Shown: positions 8,897 through 18,127, numbered from the stretch's first letter. The stretch is DNA of 40,172 nucleotides from an uncultured Mycoplasmatota bacterium (GCA_900556025.1 USNG01000012.1:1-40172), one strand, 5' to 3'. Numbers and translations are program-made. The notes: a model not told the origin generated them from the sequence alone.

Positions 8897-9681
8897 TGAT
8901 TATATTTCACCTGCCTTTTATAATTAATTAGAATATAAATACTAATTATTATCAAAATAAATATAATCATTAAAGTTGCTAATGCATTTACATCTGGTTT
9001 TACACCTGACTTGATAATTGAGTATAAATATAATGGTAAAGTATTACTTCCTGGTCCAGATGTAAAATAACTAATAACTACATCATCAAATGAAAGAGTT
9101 AATGCTAAAAGTGCTCCTGATGAAATTCCACTTTTTATAGATGGAAGTATAACATAAAACATTGTTTTCAGATTACTTGCTCCGAGGTCACTAGCTGCAT
9201 CATATAGATGATTATCTAACATATCTAGTGATGACTTTACACTTACTACTACAAATGGTATAGAGAATGCTATATGTGATAATATTATTGTCCATAAACC
9301 AAGATTTAATCTAAAGAATGAGTATGTTGATAATAAAGCTATTCCAAGAACTATTTCTGGTATTACTATTGGAACATATAAACATTTCATAACTAATTTT
9401 TTTAATGGAAAATTATATCTATTTAATGCTATTGCTGATAATGTTCCTATTATAGTTGAAACTAATGTACTTATAAAAGCAACAAATAAAGTACTTTTTA
9501 AAGCATCTAATAGTGAATCATTAGTAAATAATTCTTTATACCAGTCTAATGTAAAACCTTCAAATACTATATTTAAACTTGATGTATTAAACGAAAATAA
9601 TATTATTACTAGTATTGGTAAAAACAGAAATAAGAAAACTAGAAATATATATATATTTTTTAAGAAATCTCTTTTTTTCAT
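8893..9681 (-). CDS. potC: Spermidine/putrescine ABC transporter permease PotC
   Basis: Second membrane subunit of the polyamine importer, 262 aa with six predicted helices. The coupling motif that contacts the ATPase is visible as LYDAASDLGASNLKTMFYVILPSI (split here for description: EAA-type loop around residues 160-180). The SFDDVVISYFTSGPGSNTLPLYLYS segment is typical of PotC. It overlaps potD by 4 nt and potB by a single base, indicating translational coupling. Confidence 0.9.
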   Translation of the reverse strand: MKKRDFLKNIYIFLVFLFLFLPILVIILFSFNTSSLNIVFEGFTLDWYKELFTNDSLLDALKSTLFVAFISTLVSTIIGTLSAIALNRYNFPLKKLVMKCLYVPIVIPEIVLGIALLSTYSFFRLNLGLWTIILSHIAFSIPFVVVSVKSSLDMLDNHLYDAASDLGASNLKTMFYVILPSIKSGISSGALLALTLSFDDVVISYFTSGPGSNTLPLYLYSIIKSGVKPDVNALATLMIIFILIIISIYILINYKRQVKYNQ

Positions 9682-10532
9682 TACATACCTCCTAAGTCAT
9701 CCATATTTCCACCTAGATGTTTATATATTTTTACAAGTATATATGAAACTATTAGCATTGCTATAGATATAGATGCTCCGAAAGGCCAATTTCTTGCTGT
9801 TAAGAATTGATTTTTAATTAAGTTTCCTAATATCATTAATTTACCACCACCTAGTAAATCTGATATGAAAAAATATCCTAGGCAAGGAATAAATACCATA
9901 ATAATTCCATTAAATAGTCCTGTTTTAGTGTATGGAATAATTATTTCAAAAAATGTTTTTATTTTACTTGCTCCTAGGTCACTAGCTGCATCTATTACTT
10001 TAGGATTTATTTTTTCCATTGAACTATATAAAGGTAAAATCATAAATGGTAATAGTGTATAAACCATACCAATAATTATACTAAAGTTATTATACATTAA
10101 ATTAAATGGTGTTTTAATTAAGCCTAGTGATAAAAGTGTTTCATTTATTAAACCATATTTTCTTAATAATATAATCCATCCATATGTTCTAATAAGTGAA
10201 TTTGTTAGAAAAGGTATCATAACTAAAGTTATTAAAACGTTTTTTATATACCCTTTCTTTTGAGAAATAAAATATGTAAAAGGATAACTTATCAAAATAC
10301 AAATAAATGTTGATATGGTTGCGATTATAAAAGATTTCAAAAAGACTTTAACATATACTATATTAAAGATTTCTATATAATTATTTATATTAAATGTATA
10401 AATAATTCCTCCATATGAATCACTTTTCATAAAGCTTATGAAGAATATATATATTAATGGTAGTATTATAAGTAATAATGAATATGCGATTATTGGAAAC
10501 AATAATAAATATTTAAGTCTATCTTTTTTCAT
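9681..10532 (-). CDS. potB: Spermidine/putrescine ABC transporter permease PotB
   Basis: First membrane subunit of the importer, 283 aa with six predicted helices and an N-terminal cytosolic stub MKKDRLKYLL. The EAA-type coupling loop is around residues 180-200 (VIDAASDLGASKIKTFFEIIIP). NSLIRTYGWIILL is characteristic of PotB. Start and stop codons overlap by one base with potA upstream and with potC downstream. Confidence 0.9.
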   Translation of the reverse strand: MKKDRLKYLLLFPIIAYSLLLIILPLIYIFFISFMKSDSYGGIIYTFNINNYIEIFNIVYVKVFLKSFIIATISTFICILISYPFTYFISQKKGYIKNVLITLVMIPFLTNSLIRTYGWIILLRKYGLINETLLSLGLIKTPFNLMYNNFSIIIGMVYTLLPFMILPLYSSMEKINPKVIDAASDLGASKIKTFFEIIIPYTKTGLFNGIIMVFIPCLGYFFISDLLGGGKLMILGNLIKNQFLTARNWPFGASISIAMLIVSYILVKIYKHLGGNMDDLGGM

Positions 10533-11599
10533 TATTTATTGTCCTTTAAAACTACCATATCATACATATCAAAATATATTTTAGTTTGTTCATTTTTAGT
10601 TATGTTTTCTGGTATGGTTTTGCATAATATACTTAATTCTTTATTATTATATTCAACTAATATTTTTGTATTTGAACCGTCATATACGTATTCTTTTACT
10701 CTTACATCTAATGAATTATCTTTTTTATCATTAAAATATATATCTTCTGGTCTAACTATTATTTTTACTTTGTCGTTTAGATTATAATCAGTTTTATCGT
10801 ATTTGATAATATCATCATTTTCTAATTTGATTTCTATTTTATTATCTTGTACTTTAATAACTTCACCATTAAATATATTTGATTCACCAATAAAGTCTGC
10901 TACATAAAGACTTGCTGGTTCTTCATATATTTTTTTAGGAGTATCTACTTGTTCAATTTTTCCTTTATGCAATAAAACTATTCTATCACTCATTGTTAGT
11001 GCTTCATCTTGATTATGTGTTACGAAAATAAATGTTATACCTAGTCTTTTTTGTAATCTTTTTAATTCTAGTTGCATTGCTTTTTTAAGTTTTAAATCTA
11101 ATGCTGATAGTGGTTCGTCTAAAAGTAAGACTTTAGGTTTATTTATAAGTGCTCTTGCTATTGCAACTCTTTGTTGTTCTCCACCTGATAAGTCACTTGG
11201 CATTTTCTTTTCATATCCTTCTAAGTGAACTAGTTTTAACATTTTATTAACTTCTTTTGCTATTTTATCCTTAGGATACTTTTTCATTTTCAAACCAAAA
11301 CCAATGTTTTTTTCAACATTCATAGTTGAGAATAATGCATAGTTTTGAAAAATTGTATTAACTTCTCTTTTTGTAGGATCTAATGATGTAACATCTTTTC
11401 CTTCTATATATATTTTTCCACCATGATTCATGTCCATTCCAGAAATAGCTCTTAATATAGTTGTTTTACCACTACCACTACTTCCTAAAAGAGTTACAAA
11501 TTCTCCTTCATAAACTTCTAAATCAAAATCTTTTATAATTTTTTTGCCATCATATGACTTTGAGTAATCTTCTATTTTTAATATAACTTTATTATCCAT
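10532..11599 (-). CDS. potA: Spermidine/putrescine ABC transporter ATP-binding protein PotA
   Basis: ATPase that powers polyamine import, 355 aa from the start chosen here. It shows Walker A GSSGSGKTT, the ABC signature LSGGEQQRVAIARAL, Walker B VLLLDEPLSALD and the switch His in VTHNQDEAL, then a C-terminal TOBE-type beta domain from about residue 235. Two in-frame ATGs lie 6 nt apart (11605 and 11599). GGAG sits 1 nt before the first and 7 nt before the second, so 11599 is preferred. It heads the potABCD operon. Confidence 0.93.
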   Translation of the reverse strand: MDNKVILKIEDYSKSYDGKKIIKDFDLEVYEGEFVTLLGSSGSGKTTILRAISGMDMNHGGKIYIEGKDVTSLDPTKREVNTIFQNYALFSTMNVEKNIGFGLKMKKYPKDKIAKEVNKMLKLVHLEGYEKKMPSDLSGGEQQRVAIARALINKPKVLLLDEPLSALDLKLKKAMQLELKRLQKRLGITFIFVTHNQDEALTMSDRIVLLHKGKIEQVDTPKKIYEEPASLYVADFIGESNIFNGEVIKVQDNKIEIKLENDDIIKYDKTDYNLNDKVKIIVRPEDIYFNDKKDNSLDVRVKEYVYDGSNTKILVEYNNKELSILCKTIPENITKNEQTKIYFDMYDMVVLKDNK

Positions 11600-11623
11600 A
11601 AACATACTCCTATTATTGAAATA

Positions 11624-11652
11624 ATAATAGCATAAAACATGTTGTTTTACAA
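11624..11652 (-). promoter_or_regulatory. Promoter of the potABCD operon
   Basis: On the minus strand TTGTAA (11647-11652), a 17-bp spacer and TATTAT (11624-11629) with an extended TGC just upstream form a strong sigma-A-type promoter. The spacer contains the near-palindrome AAAACA-ACA-TGTTTT, a possible operator. The -35 box and flank (AAATTGTAA) are the same as at the aguB promoter. Confidence 0.7.
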
Positions 11653-11673
11653 TTTTAAATTTGAGTTTTTTTG

Positions 11674-11706
11674 CAAAATAAAAGAATGGTTAAAGACCAT
11701 TCATTT
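11674..11706 (-). terminator. Intrinsic terminator of the surface-protein gene
   Basis: On the minus strand GAATGGT-ctttA-ACCATTC forms a 7-bp stem (arms 11684-11690 and 11696-11702) followed by TTTTATTTT. It lies 8 bp after the stop at 11714 and just before the potA promoter. Confidence 0.8.
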
Positions 11707-11713
11707 TATGTTA

Positions 11714-13507
11714 TTAGTTTAATTTTTTTCTAACTATAATAGAACCTACTAATGAAATTAAACTGATTAATAATGTATATTCTAATGCATTATTAGTTTC
11801 TACTCCAGTAGCTGGGAAATTTGGATCGATTGGTTCATCATTTCCACCTGTTCCACCTACAAATTCATAAACATATACAACTTCAATAGTTCCATCTATA
11901 TATTTACCAGTTTCATTTCCTTTGATTTCTACTAATTTGTAGTATTCAAATTCTTTTTGTTCTGTTTTATAATCAGTACCAACTTTTTCTGTTGATTTTT
12001 CATCTGGTGATAATGTTTCATTAAATATAGTTATATATCTAACAATTAAATCGCCTTTTATATCTTCATAAATATATGTTTCTTTAGTAACATCTAAAGC
12101 ATATTTTTCTTCAGTTAATTCTTTATCTGCTGTTAATGATAATGTATAAGTATCTTCTAATACTTCTTTTTCACCTTCAGCAGTTAAAACATAGTCATAT
12201 CCTTTAGCAGTTTTATATGTATCAACATAATATATTTCAGCTGTTTCAGTTTTAGAAACTGTTCCTACTACTTGATATTTAGTAACTAATTTAGTATCAA
12301 TTATTACTCTATTTTCAATAATAGTTACTGATTCGAATTCTAAATCAAATCCTTTCGTACTACCAGTACCACGGCATACATTTTGTTTTTCACTTAAGTA
12401 TCCTTCTACTTCAAATGGTAATGTTGTATTACCAAATGTAATTGTACCAGTTATTTTAACTAATGATTTGTTAGTTACGTCTAATCCATGTCTTGTTTTT
12501 GAAGCGTATTCTGTATCGTTACGATTTGGATCACGAGTTAAATTCATTGCAATATTTTTTCCAGCAATAGTAACAGTTGAAATTGTCATTCTACCAGTTA
12601 CAGTTGATTCTTTACCTTCAGAATCAATTTTTTTGAATCTAGATAATAAACTTACATCAAAGTGTCCATAGCTAAATGCAGTTGAATCAGAAGCTCCTGG
12701 ATTAACAACTACTTCGTCTCCCCAAATTGATTCTTCAAAACTTACTAATTTAACTTCTAAATCACCTGTGTCATAACCTTGTTTCTTTAAATCAGCAATA
12801 TAATCTTCAGCTTCTTTTCTTGTATTAAATTGTGCTGATTTTACATTTTGTGTGATAATAGTACTTTTTGCAGCTTTTCTAATTTTACCACTTATGATAA
12901 ATTCATCATCTTCACTATTAATATTTTTAATAGCTTCTATTGCATCTCTTTCAGTATCATAAGAAGTACTACCTTTTTCGAATAAAGTTTCAGGTCCATT
13001 TTTATTTGGATTATAAACTTTTTCAATTGTGCTTGATACTTTGCTTGCATCTAAATTATTATCTTTAATAAATTTAGATAATGCTTCTTCAGCTTCTTCT
13101 CTTGTTCCAAAAACTTGATTTATTTCTACAGTTTCTGAATGAGAATTTTGGAATATACTTTTACTTCTAATAGTAAATCCTTGTTTAACTAAATCATTTG
13201 CATATGATTCAGCAGCTTCTTTAGAAGTAAATACTTCCTTTACTTCTATTTTTACATACTCACCAGTGCCTACTAAGTATGAACGAATTGTTGCAGTGAT
13301 TTTGAATTCTGTTTCATCGCCATCACTTGCTTCTAATTCTTCTTTCTTTGCTTCTGCTTCTGCTTTTGTTAAATCTTTAAATGCGTCTTTAATAGTATCA
13401 ACTTTAGTATCAACTAATCTTCTTGTTTCATCAGCATTTACAAATAAAACATTAGTAAAAACTAAACCAAATGTAAGAAAAATTGCGGCAATCTTTCTCT
13501 TAATCAT
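11714..13507 (-). CDS. Sortase-anchored surface protein with SPOR-like repeats
   Basis: Secreted, probably wall-linked protein of 597 aa. A signal peptide (residues 1 to ~25) is followed by an N-terminal half with several similar segments of the form F-x-T-x-x-E-A-x-x-Y-x-x-x-L-x-x-Q-G (for example TSKEAAESYANDLVKQGF and NTRKEAEDYIADLKKQGY), which resemble SPOR-type peptidoglycan-binding modules. The C-terminal half looks beta-rich. The end has FPATG (564-568), a hydrophobic helix and RKKLN, the layout of a sortase substrate, although the motif begins with Phe instead of Leu. GGGGGAGGA lies 6 nt before the ATG. It is a single-gene unit; I do not recognise a named family. Confidence 0.75.
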   Translation of the reverse strand: MIKRKIAAIFLTFGLVFTNVLFVNADETRRLVDTKVDTIKDAFKDLTKAEAEAKKEELEASDGDETEFKITATIRSYLVGTGEYVKIEVKEVFTSKEAAESYANDLVKQGFTIRSKSIFQNSHSETVEINQVFGTREEAEEALSKFIKDNNLDASKVSSTIEKVYNPNKNGPETLFEKGSTSYDTERDAIEAIKNINSEDDEFIISGKIRKAAKSTIITQNVKSAQFNTRKEAEDYIADLKKQGYDTGDLEVKLVSFEESIWGDEVVVNPGASDSTAFSYGHFDVSLLSRFKKIDSEGKESTVTGRMTISTVTIAGKNIAMNLTRDPNRNDTEYASKTRHGLDVTNKSLVKITGTITFGNTTLPFEVEGYLSEKQNVCRGTGSTKGFDLEFESVTIIENRVIIDTKLVTKYQVVGTVSKTETAEIYYVDTYKTAKGYDYVLTAEGEKEVLEDTYTLSLTADKELTEEKYALDVTKETYIYEDIKGDLIVRYITIFNETLSPDEKSTEKVGTDYKTEQKEFEYYKLVEIKGNETGKYIDGTIEVVYVYEFVGGTGGNDEPIDPNFPATGVETNNALEYTLLISLISLVGSIIVRKKLN

Positions 13508-13554
13508 TTAATCCTCCCCCTGATTTAGAAAATAACTTTTCTAATTGAGTCAGT

Positions 13555-13583
13555 ATTATAACTGAAAAACAAATTTTTGTCAA
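13555..13583 (-). promoter_or_regulatory. Perfect-consensus promoter of the surface-protein gene
   Basis: On the minus strand TTGACA (13578-13583), exactly 17 bp, then TATAAT (13555-13560): every consensus sigma-A base is present. With the strong ribosome site before the start codon this predicts very high expression. Confidence 0.9.
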
Positions 13584-13598
13584 GTTTTTTCACCTCAT

Positions 13599-13703
13599 TT
13601 GTATTTTATTCATATAAAAAGATATAATTCCCATTTTTTACCAACAAATAACGACAAAAATTTAATTTTGTATTTTTTAGAAATTAAAGTTAATACTAAT
13701 TGT
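13599..13703 (+). promoter_or_regulatory. Region upstream of gerA holding candidate promoters
   Basis: Two weak candidates are visible. TTGTAT (13599-13604), 18 bp, TATAAT (13623-13628) resembles sigma-A. TGTATT, 16 bp, AATACTA just before the ATG at 13704 resembles forespore sigma-G sites, the expected regulator of germinant receptors, but lies too close to that ATG to leave a leader. Neither can be chosen by eye. Confidence 0.25.
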
Positions 13704-15095
13704 ATGAATATAATTGATACACTAAAAAACTCTAAATCACATATGATAGATCTTCAATTGAAGGAAGTTTCTTTTGGACTTGGTAAAATATATATTGCGA
13801 ATATTCAAACTGTTTCTTCTTCTGAATTAAGTAATCATTATATTTTAGATTATATTGCTAAGAGAAGTTTAATTAAAAATGACATATTATCATTAAAAAG
13901 TGATATTAAGAATTATATTCCATCTATTAGCTTTATTGAAATTAAGGAAGATGAAGTATATGATTATTTATTTGAAGGATTTACTGTATTAATATACAAA
14001 AGTGAAATAATTGCATTTGAAACTAAAGCTTCACTAGATCGTTCTATTAGCGAACCATCTAGTGAGCCTACTATTAAAGGACCTAAAGATTCATTTAATG
14101 AAAACTATAATACTAATATTGGTCTAATAAGAAAAAGAATTAAAGATAAAAATTTATATTTAAATGAGTTTATTTTAGGTGACAAAACTAAAACTAGAAT
14201 ATGTGTTATGTATATGAATGATATTGTTGATAAAGAACTTTTAAATTATACATTAGAAAAAATAAGTGAAATAAAATCTGATAAAATACTTGATACATAT
14301 TATATAAAAGACTTACTTAGAAATGAAAATAAAACAGTTTTTCCAACTATTAAATCTACTGAAAAACCTGATTCTATAGCTAAATGTTTAACTGAAGGAA
14401 GAATATGTATATTATCAGAAAACTCTAATAGTGTATTAATAATACCTACTTTTTTCTTTGATTATTTTTTTTATGATGAAGATAATTATCAAAAGAAATT
14501 TTTTGTTTCATTTGTTAAAGTTATTAGAATATTAGCAATATTTATAACTATTTTTGCTCCTGGAATATATTTGTCTTTAATTACTTATGATCAGCAAATG
14601 CTTCCTACTAGTTTACTTATTAACTTTTCTATTCAAAGAGCAAGTGTGCCTTTTCCAGCTGCTATAGAAGCTCTACTCTTAATATCAACATTTGAAATAT
14701 TATATGAAGGTGATGCATTAACTCCATCATCAAGAGGTACGTCACTATCAATTTTAGGTGCTCTTGTATTAGGTGACGCTGCTGTTAGTGCTGGAATAGT
14801 TTCACCTATCATGGTTATAGTCGTAGCGATTACTGCTATAAGTTCTATATTTTTTGTTTATTATGACTTTCAATCTTTTATTAGATCTTATAGATATTTA
14901 TTAATGATACTATCTAGTATATTTGGAATAATAGGTATTTTATTTGGTTTTATATATGTAATTACTAACTTATGTAATGTTAAATCTTTTGATAAACCAT
15001 TTATGTTTCCAATTGCTCCTGTTATTAAAAAAAGTAATAAAGCTCTTATTAGAAAAGGACTTAAAATACAAAATACAAATAAAGGTGAATCATGA
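13704..15095 (+). CDS. gerA: Spore germination receptor subunit A, GerA family
   Basis: Membrane subunit of a nutrient germinant receptor in the spore inner membrane; about 463 aa from the ATG chosen here. The N-terminal half is the soluble GerA domain. The C-terminal half has several membrane helices with the conserved GerA run PGIYLSLITYDQQMLPTSLL, then RASVPFPAAIEALLL and LTPSSRGTSLSILGALVLGDAAV. The reading frame is open back to a TTG at 13599, but that start lacks a ribosome site and adds a non-conserved 35-aa stretch; 13743 is another option. It overlaps gerC by 4 nt. Confidence 0.9.
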   Translation: MNIIDTLKNSKSHMIDLQLKEVSFGLGKIYIANIQTVSSSELSNHYILDYIAKRSLIKNDILSLKSDIKNYIPSISFIEIKEDEVYDYLFEGFTVLIYKSEIIAFETKASLDRSISEPSSEPTIKGPKDSFNENYNTNIGLIRKRIKDKNLYLNEFILGDKTKTRICVMYMNDIVDKELLNYTLEKISEIKSDKILDTYYIKDLLRNENKTVFPTIKSTEKPDSIAKCLTEGRICILSENSNSVLIIPTFFFDYFFYDEDNYQKKFFVSFVKVIRILAIFITIFAPGIYLSLITYDQQMLPTSLLINFSIQRASVPFPAAIEALLLISTFEILYEGDALTPSSRGTSLSILGALVLGDAAVSAGIVSPIMVIVVAITAISSIFFVYYDFQSFIRSYRYLLMILSSIFGIIGILFGFIYVITNLCNVKSFDKPFMFPIAPVIKKSNKALIRKGLKIQNTNKGES

Positions 15096-16162
15096 AAAAG
15101 ATAATTATAATTTTAATGTGTTTAACTATGTTATGTGGATGTAGTGATTATGCTGAAATTAATGATATGGTAATTGTTAGTGGAATAATAATAGATTATA
15201 AAGATAATATGTTCACAATTAATACAGAAACTATTGTAAATGATAAAGAAAGTAGAATTGAAACATATGAAACCACTTCACCTAGCATACAAGAAGGATT
15301 ATCTAAAATATCAGAAATGTCTAATAAAAAGTTATTTTTACCTCATTTAAAATCTTTAATATTAACTAAAGATGCAATAAAGAGTGATGTTAATTATTAT
15401 GAATATTTTTTAAGAGATCCTAAATCTAAAATGAATTTTAATATTTATGTAATAGATTCAAGTATTAAAGATGAACTATTCAAAATCAATGATAAAGATG
15501 GAGTGTCAATGTATTTAGAAAAGATGATAGATTTCAATAAAAAAGTTTTTTCTAGTTCTCACTCTCTTACATTTTTAGAACTCATGTATAAAAGATACGA
15601 AAGAGGAATTGATCAAATATATCCAGAAATAGATATAAAAGAAAATGATGATAAAAAAACAATATATTTAAAAGATTTGTTAGTTTTTGATGATGAAAAT
15701 AATGAAGTGATTTTAGGACAAAATGAATCTATTTATTATAATTTAATTTCTAATACATTAGATAAAACCACATTAGAAATAGATTGTGATAAAGATAAAT
15801 TTTATATAACAATAAATGATTATAAAACTAAATATAAGTGGAAAGATAATAAATTTCAAATAAATATAAAATTAGATACTAAAATAAATACTTATAATTG
15901 TAAATATGATCTGAATAAAAAAGAATCAGTAAATAAACTAAATAATCTTATTGATAAAGAAATTAAGAATAATATTATGAATCTAATAAATATTGAAAAA
16001 GATAAAAAAGTTGATTTTATTGGTATAGGTAATTATATATATAAGCATGATAAAAAATATTTTAATTTTAAAAAAAATAATTGGAATAATAATTTAAAAA
16101 ATATTGTTGTTAAAGTTAATAGTAAGTCAACTATTAGTTCTATTGGAGAAATGAGAAAATGA
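15092..16162 (+). CDS. gerC: Spore germination lipoprotein, GerC family
   Basis: Ger(x)C-type lipoprotein subunit of the germinant receptor, 356 aa. The signal peptide ends in LCGCSDYAEINDM, where the Cys is the lipidation site and the D-Y-A-E-I-N-D run is the usual start of mature GerC proteins. The C-terminus is Lys- and Asn-rich. Its start overlaps the gerA stop and its stop overlaps the gerB start, each by 4 nt, so the three subunits are translationally coupled. Order is A-C-B rather than the A-B-C of Bacillus gerA. Confidence 0.88.
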   Translation: MKKIIIILMCLTMLCGCSDYAEINDMVIVSGIIIDYKDNMFTINTETIVNDKESRIETYETTSPSIQEGLSKISEMSNKKLFLPHLKSLILTKDAIKSDVNYYEYFLRDPKSKMNFNIYVIDSSIKDELFKINDKDGVSMYLEKMIDFNKKVFSSSHSLTFLELMYKRYERGIDQIYPEIDIKENDDKKTIYLKDLLVFDDENNEVILGQNESIYYNLISNTLDKTTLEIDCDKDKFYITINDYKTKYKWKDNKFQINIKLDTKINTYNCKYDLNKKESVNKLNNLIDKEIKNNIMNLINIEKDKKVDFIGIGNYIYKHDKKYFNFKKNNWNNNLKNIVVKVNSKSTISSIGEMRK

Positions 16163-17259
16163 AAAAAGATGAAATGATAAATAGTTTTGGTTTATGTACA
16201 AATGTAATTGCTTTAAGTGGAGCATCTTTTTATGGTATATATAGTTCGTATATATTAAATACAGCTAAAACTTCTACTTTAATAGCTATGATATTTGGAT
16301 ATTTATTAAGTACAATTTTCACTACAATTATTCTTAAGTTTTTTAAAGCTAAACCTGAACTTTCACTCGCTCAAAAAATGAAATATACTTATAGTAAGTT
16401 TTCTTATGTTATTAACATTTTATTTTCAATTTGTACTTTGTCTGTTTACGTTTTTATGACATATAGATTAACATCTTTTATATGTTCACAATATTTAATT
16501 GAAACGTCAAAAAAGTTAGTTTTACTTGCTGTATTGCTATGCACATTTCATATTGCTAATAAAGGAATAGAAACAACTACAAGAGTATCTACTTTATCTT
16601 TTTATATAGCTACATTTATTTTCTTATTTGATATTTTCGCTTTATTTGGTCAAATTGAAATTGATAATTATTTACCTATAACAAACTTTAATGTAAAAGA
16701 TATAGCTAAAGCTTCTTTTGTTTTTGCATTATATTTTTCTGTTCCGATTGTTAATATATATGCTTGTAAATTTGATCAGATTAGTGATAAAGATAACTTT
16801 TCTAAATATTTTACATTTGCACATTTATTTTCACTATTGATTTTATTTTTAAGCATTGGAACAACATTAGGAGTGCTGGGTATTGAATTATGTAATATAT
16901 TTGATTATCCATTATATACAGTTTTAAAAAAGATAAGTTTGTTTAGATTTATTGAATCTTTTGAAAATGTTAGTATTATGTTATGGGTTATTTATATTAT
17001 TAATGCTACATCTATTAGTTTACTTTGCACATTTAATACTTTAAAAGATACATTTAATTTAAAAAATAAGTCTTTTAAATATATGAAATACATTTTATTT
17101 GTTATTGCATTTTTAATACCTACTATATTCTTTATGGATAATACATTTATAGACTCATTAAATTATGTTTGGATACCTGCCTCTCTTACAGTAATGATGT
17201 TATTGATTGTTACGATATCTTTAATTTTTATAACAATAAAAAATAAGTTAAATAAATAA
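16159..17259 (+). CDS. gerB: Spore germination permease-like subunit, GerB family
   Basis: Multi-pass membrane protein of 366 aa with about ten hydrophobic segments, related to the APC transporter superfamily. In receptors of this type GerB binds the nutrient germinant, commonly an amino acid or sugar; the ligand cannot be deduced here. The N-terminus (MKKDEMINSFGLCTNVIALSGASF) and the central THIANKGIET-like segment FHIANKGIETTTR fit the family. It ends 1 bp before the convergent gene and overlaps a terminator. Confidence 0.87.
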   Translation: MKKDEMINSFGLCTNVIALSGASFYGIYSSYILNTAKTSTLIAMIFGYLLSTIFTTIILKFFKAKPELSLAQKMKYTYSKFSYVINILFSICTLSVYVFMTYRLTSFICSQYLIETSKKLVLLAVLLCTFHIANKGIETTTRVSTLSFYIATFIFLFDIFALFGQIEIDNYLPITNFNVKDIAKASFVFALYFSVPIVNIYACKFDQISDKDNFSKYFTFAHLFSLLILFLSIGTTLGVLGIELCNIFDYPLYTVLKKISLFRFIESFENVSIMLWVIYIINATSISLLCTFNTLKDTFNLKNKSFKYMKYILFVIAFLIPTIFFMDNTFIDSLNYVWIPASLTVMMLLIVTISLIFITIKNKLNK

Positions 17260-17280
17260 CTTATATTTTTTTGTTTTTTT
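17243..17280 (+). terminator. Terminator of the ger operon
   Basis: ATAAGTTA-aataaa-TAACTTAT (17243-17250 with 17257-17264) is followed by ATTTTTTTG and more T. The stem includes the gerB stop codon and ends within the 3' end of the convergent gene. Confidence 0.7.
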
Positions 17281-17758
17281 CTTTTGCCAATTTTGATTTC
17301 AATAATTCTTCAACTGGATCTAGTGAATATGTATCAAATTCAGATTCAAAGTATCTACCTGATGCATATCCAGTTTTTCTATATAGCTTATCACCTTTAA
17401 ATGTAAATTTATCAGTTACACTATAGTCTTTATCATCTTCTCTTAATAATTCTGCAAATCTATATACATTGCTTATAACAGCATAACTATTTCCTTTTTT
17501 AATAATTATACCATCAACCCATCTATTTTCTTCACCATTAGTTGTAGCCCCATTAAAAGTAATAAATTCTGGAGTCTTTTTTAATACCATATTTACTATT
17601 TCGAAAGTAGATTTAGAATCTTCACTAATTAACACAGCACTATCACTAATATCTTTTGTATGTAGCAATAAATTCAAATAATAATCTCTTTCTTCTAAAT
17701 CCATATTGTGATATGGAAAATATTGTTCTAATATTATTTCTTCTTCACTTGTAAACAT
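17261..17758 (-). CDS. Conserved-looking hypothetical protein
   Basis: 165-aa cytosolic protein with no signal peptide or membrane helix. It is rich in acidic residues, with a central mixed beta/alpha segment (TFNGATTNGEENRWVDGII, NSYAVISNVYRFAELL) and a C-terminal charged helix. I do not recognise a family. AGAAAGGAAAT precedes the ATG. It follows the next gene upstream by only 3 bp, so the two form a bicistron; both seem to have similar beta-rich sequences around VxKS/RKT and YSxxFEYxxD-like segments, and may be functional partners. Confidence 0.6.
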   Translation of the reverse strand: MFTSEEEIILEQYFPYHNMDLEERDYYLNLLLHTKDISDSAVLISEDSKSTFEIVNMVLKKTPEFITFNGATTNGEENRWVDGIIIKKGNSYAVISNVYRFAELLREDDKDYSVTDKFTFKGDKLYRKTGYASGRYFESEFDTYSLDPVEELLKSKLAKEKNKKI

Positions 17759-17761
17759 TTT

Positions 17762-18127
17762 TTATTTCCTTTCTAATAAGAGATACTTTTTTTCTTCTAT
17801 AGTATCTTCTTCAAGTTCATATTTACCAGATGTATTCATAATCATAGATTTTCTTACTAAAGTTCCATCTTCAGTGTATTCAAAGTAATCACTATAATGT
17901 TCTTTTCCATCAGTATAATTTAAACTAACTTTATTATTAAATTCACTTAAGCTGCCACTAATATTAATCTTATGATTATTTGATTCAATTATGAAACTAA
18001 AACAAACTATATCAGTTTTTCCTGCTCTATGTGGTTTTCTAAATATTATATTTTTTACTTCACAATTTGGATATTTAGATTGTTTTATCATAGAATTATT
18101 TAAATAAAATACATAACTTTTGCTCAT
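17762..18127 (-). CDS. Hypothetical protein, first gene of a bicistron
   Basis: 121 aa from the ATG at 18127, which has AGGTGAT about 6 nt upstream. The frame is open further back to 18211, but those extra residues run through the tandem terminators of the rpsP operon and are unlikely to be translated. The protein appears as a small beta-rich domain (HKINISGSLSEFNNKVSLNY and similar strands) ending in an acidic-basic tail. No signal peptide, no recognised family. TGTTACAAT, an extended -10 element, lies just upstream. Confidence 0.6.
   Translation of the reverse strand: MSKSYVFYLNNSMIKQSKYPNCEVKNIIFRKPHRAGKTDIVCFSFIIESNNHKINISGSLSEFNNKVSLNYTDGKEHYSDYFEYTEDGTLVRKSMIMNTSGKYELEEDTIEEKKYLLLERK

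Noticed and set aside
11714..13507. S-layer or adhesin repeat protein
   Set aside because: The repeats are too divergent and short, and no SLH or adhesin domain could be seen; only the anchor and SPOR-like pattern are supportable.
13599..13703. N-terminal extension of GerA from a TTG start
   Set aside because: No ribosome site before the TTG, and the added 35 residues do not look like GerA; this stretch more likely holds the promoter.
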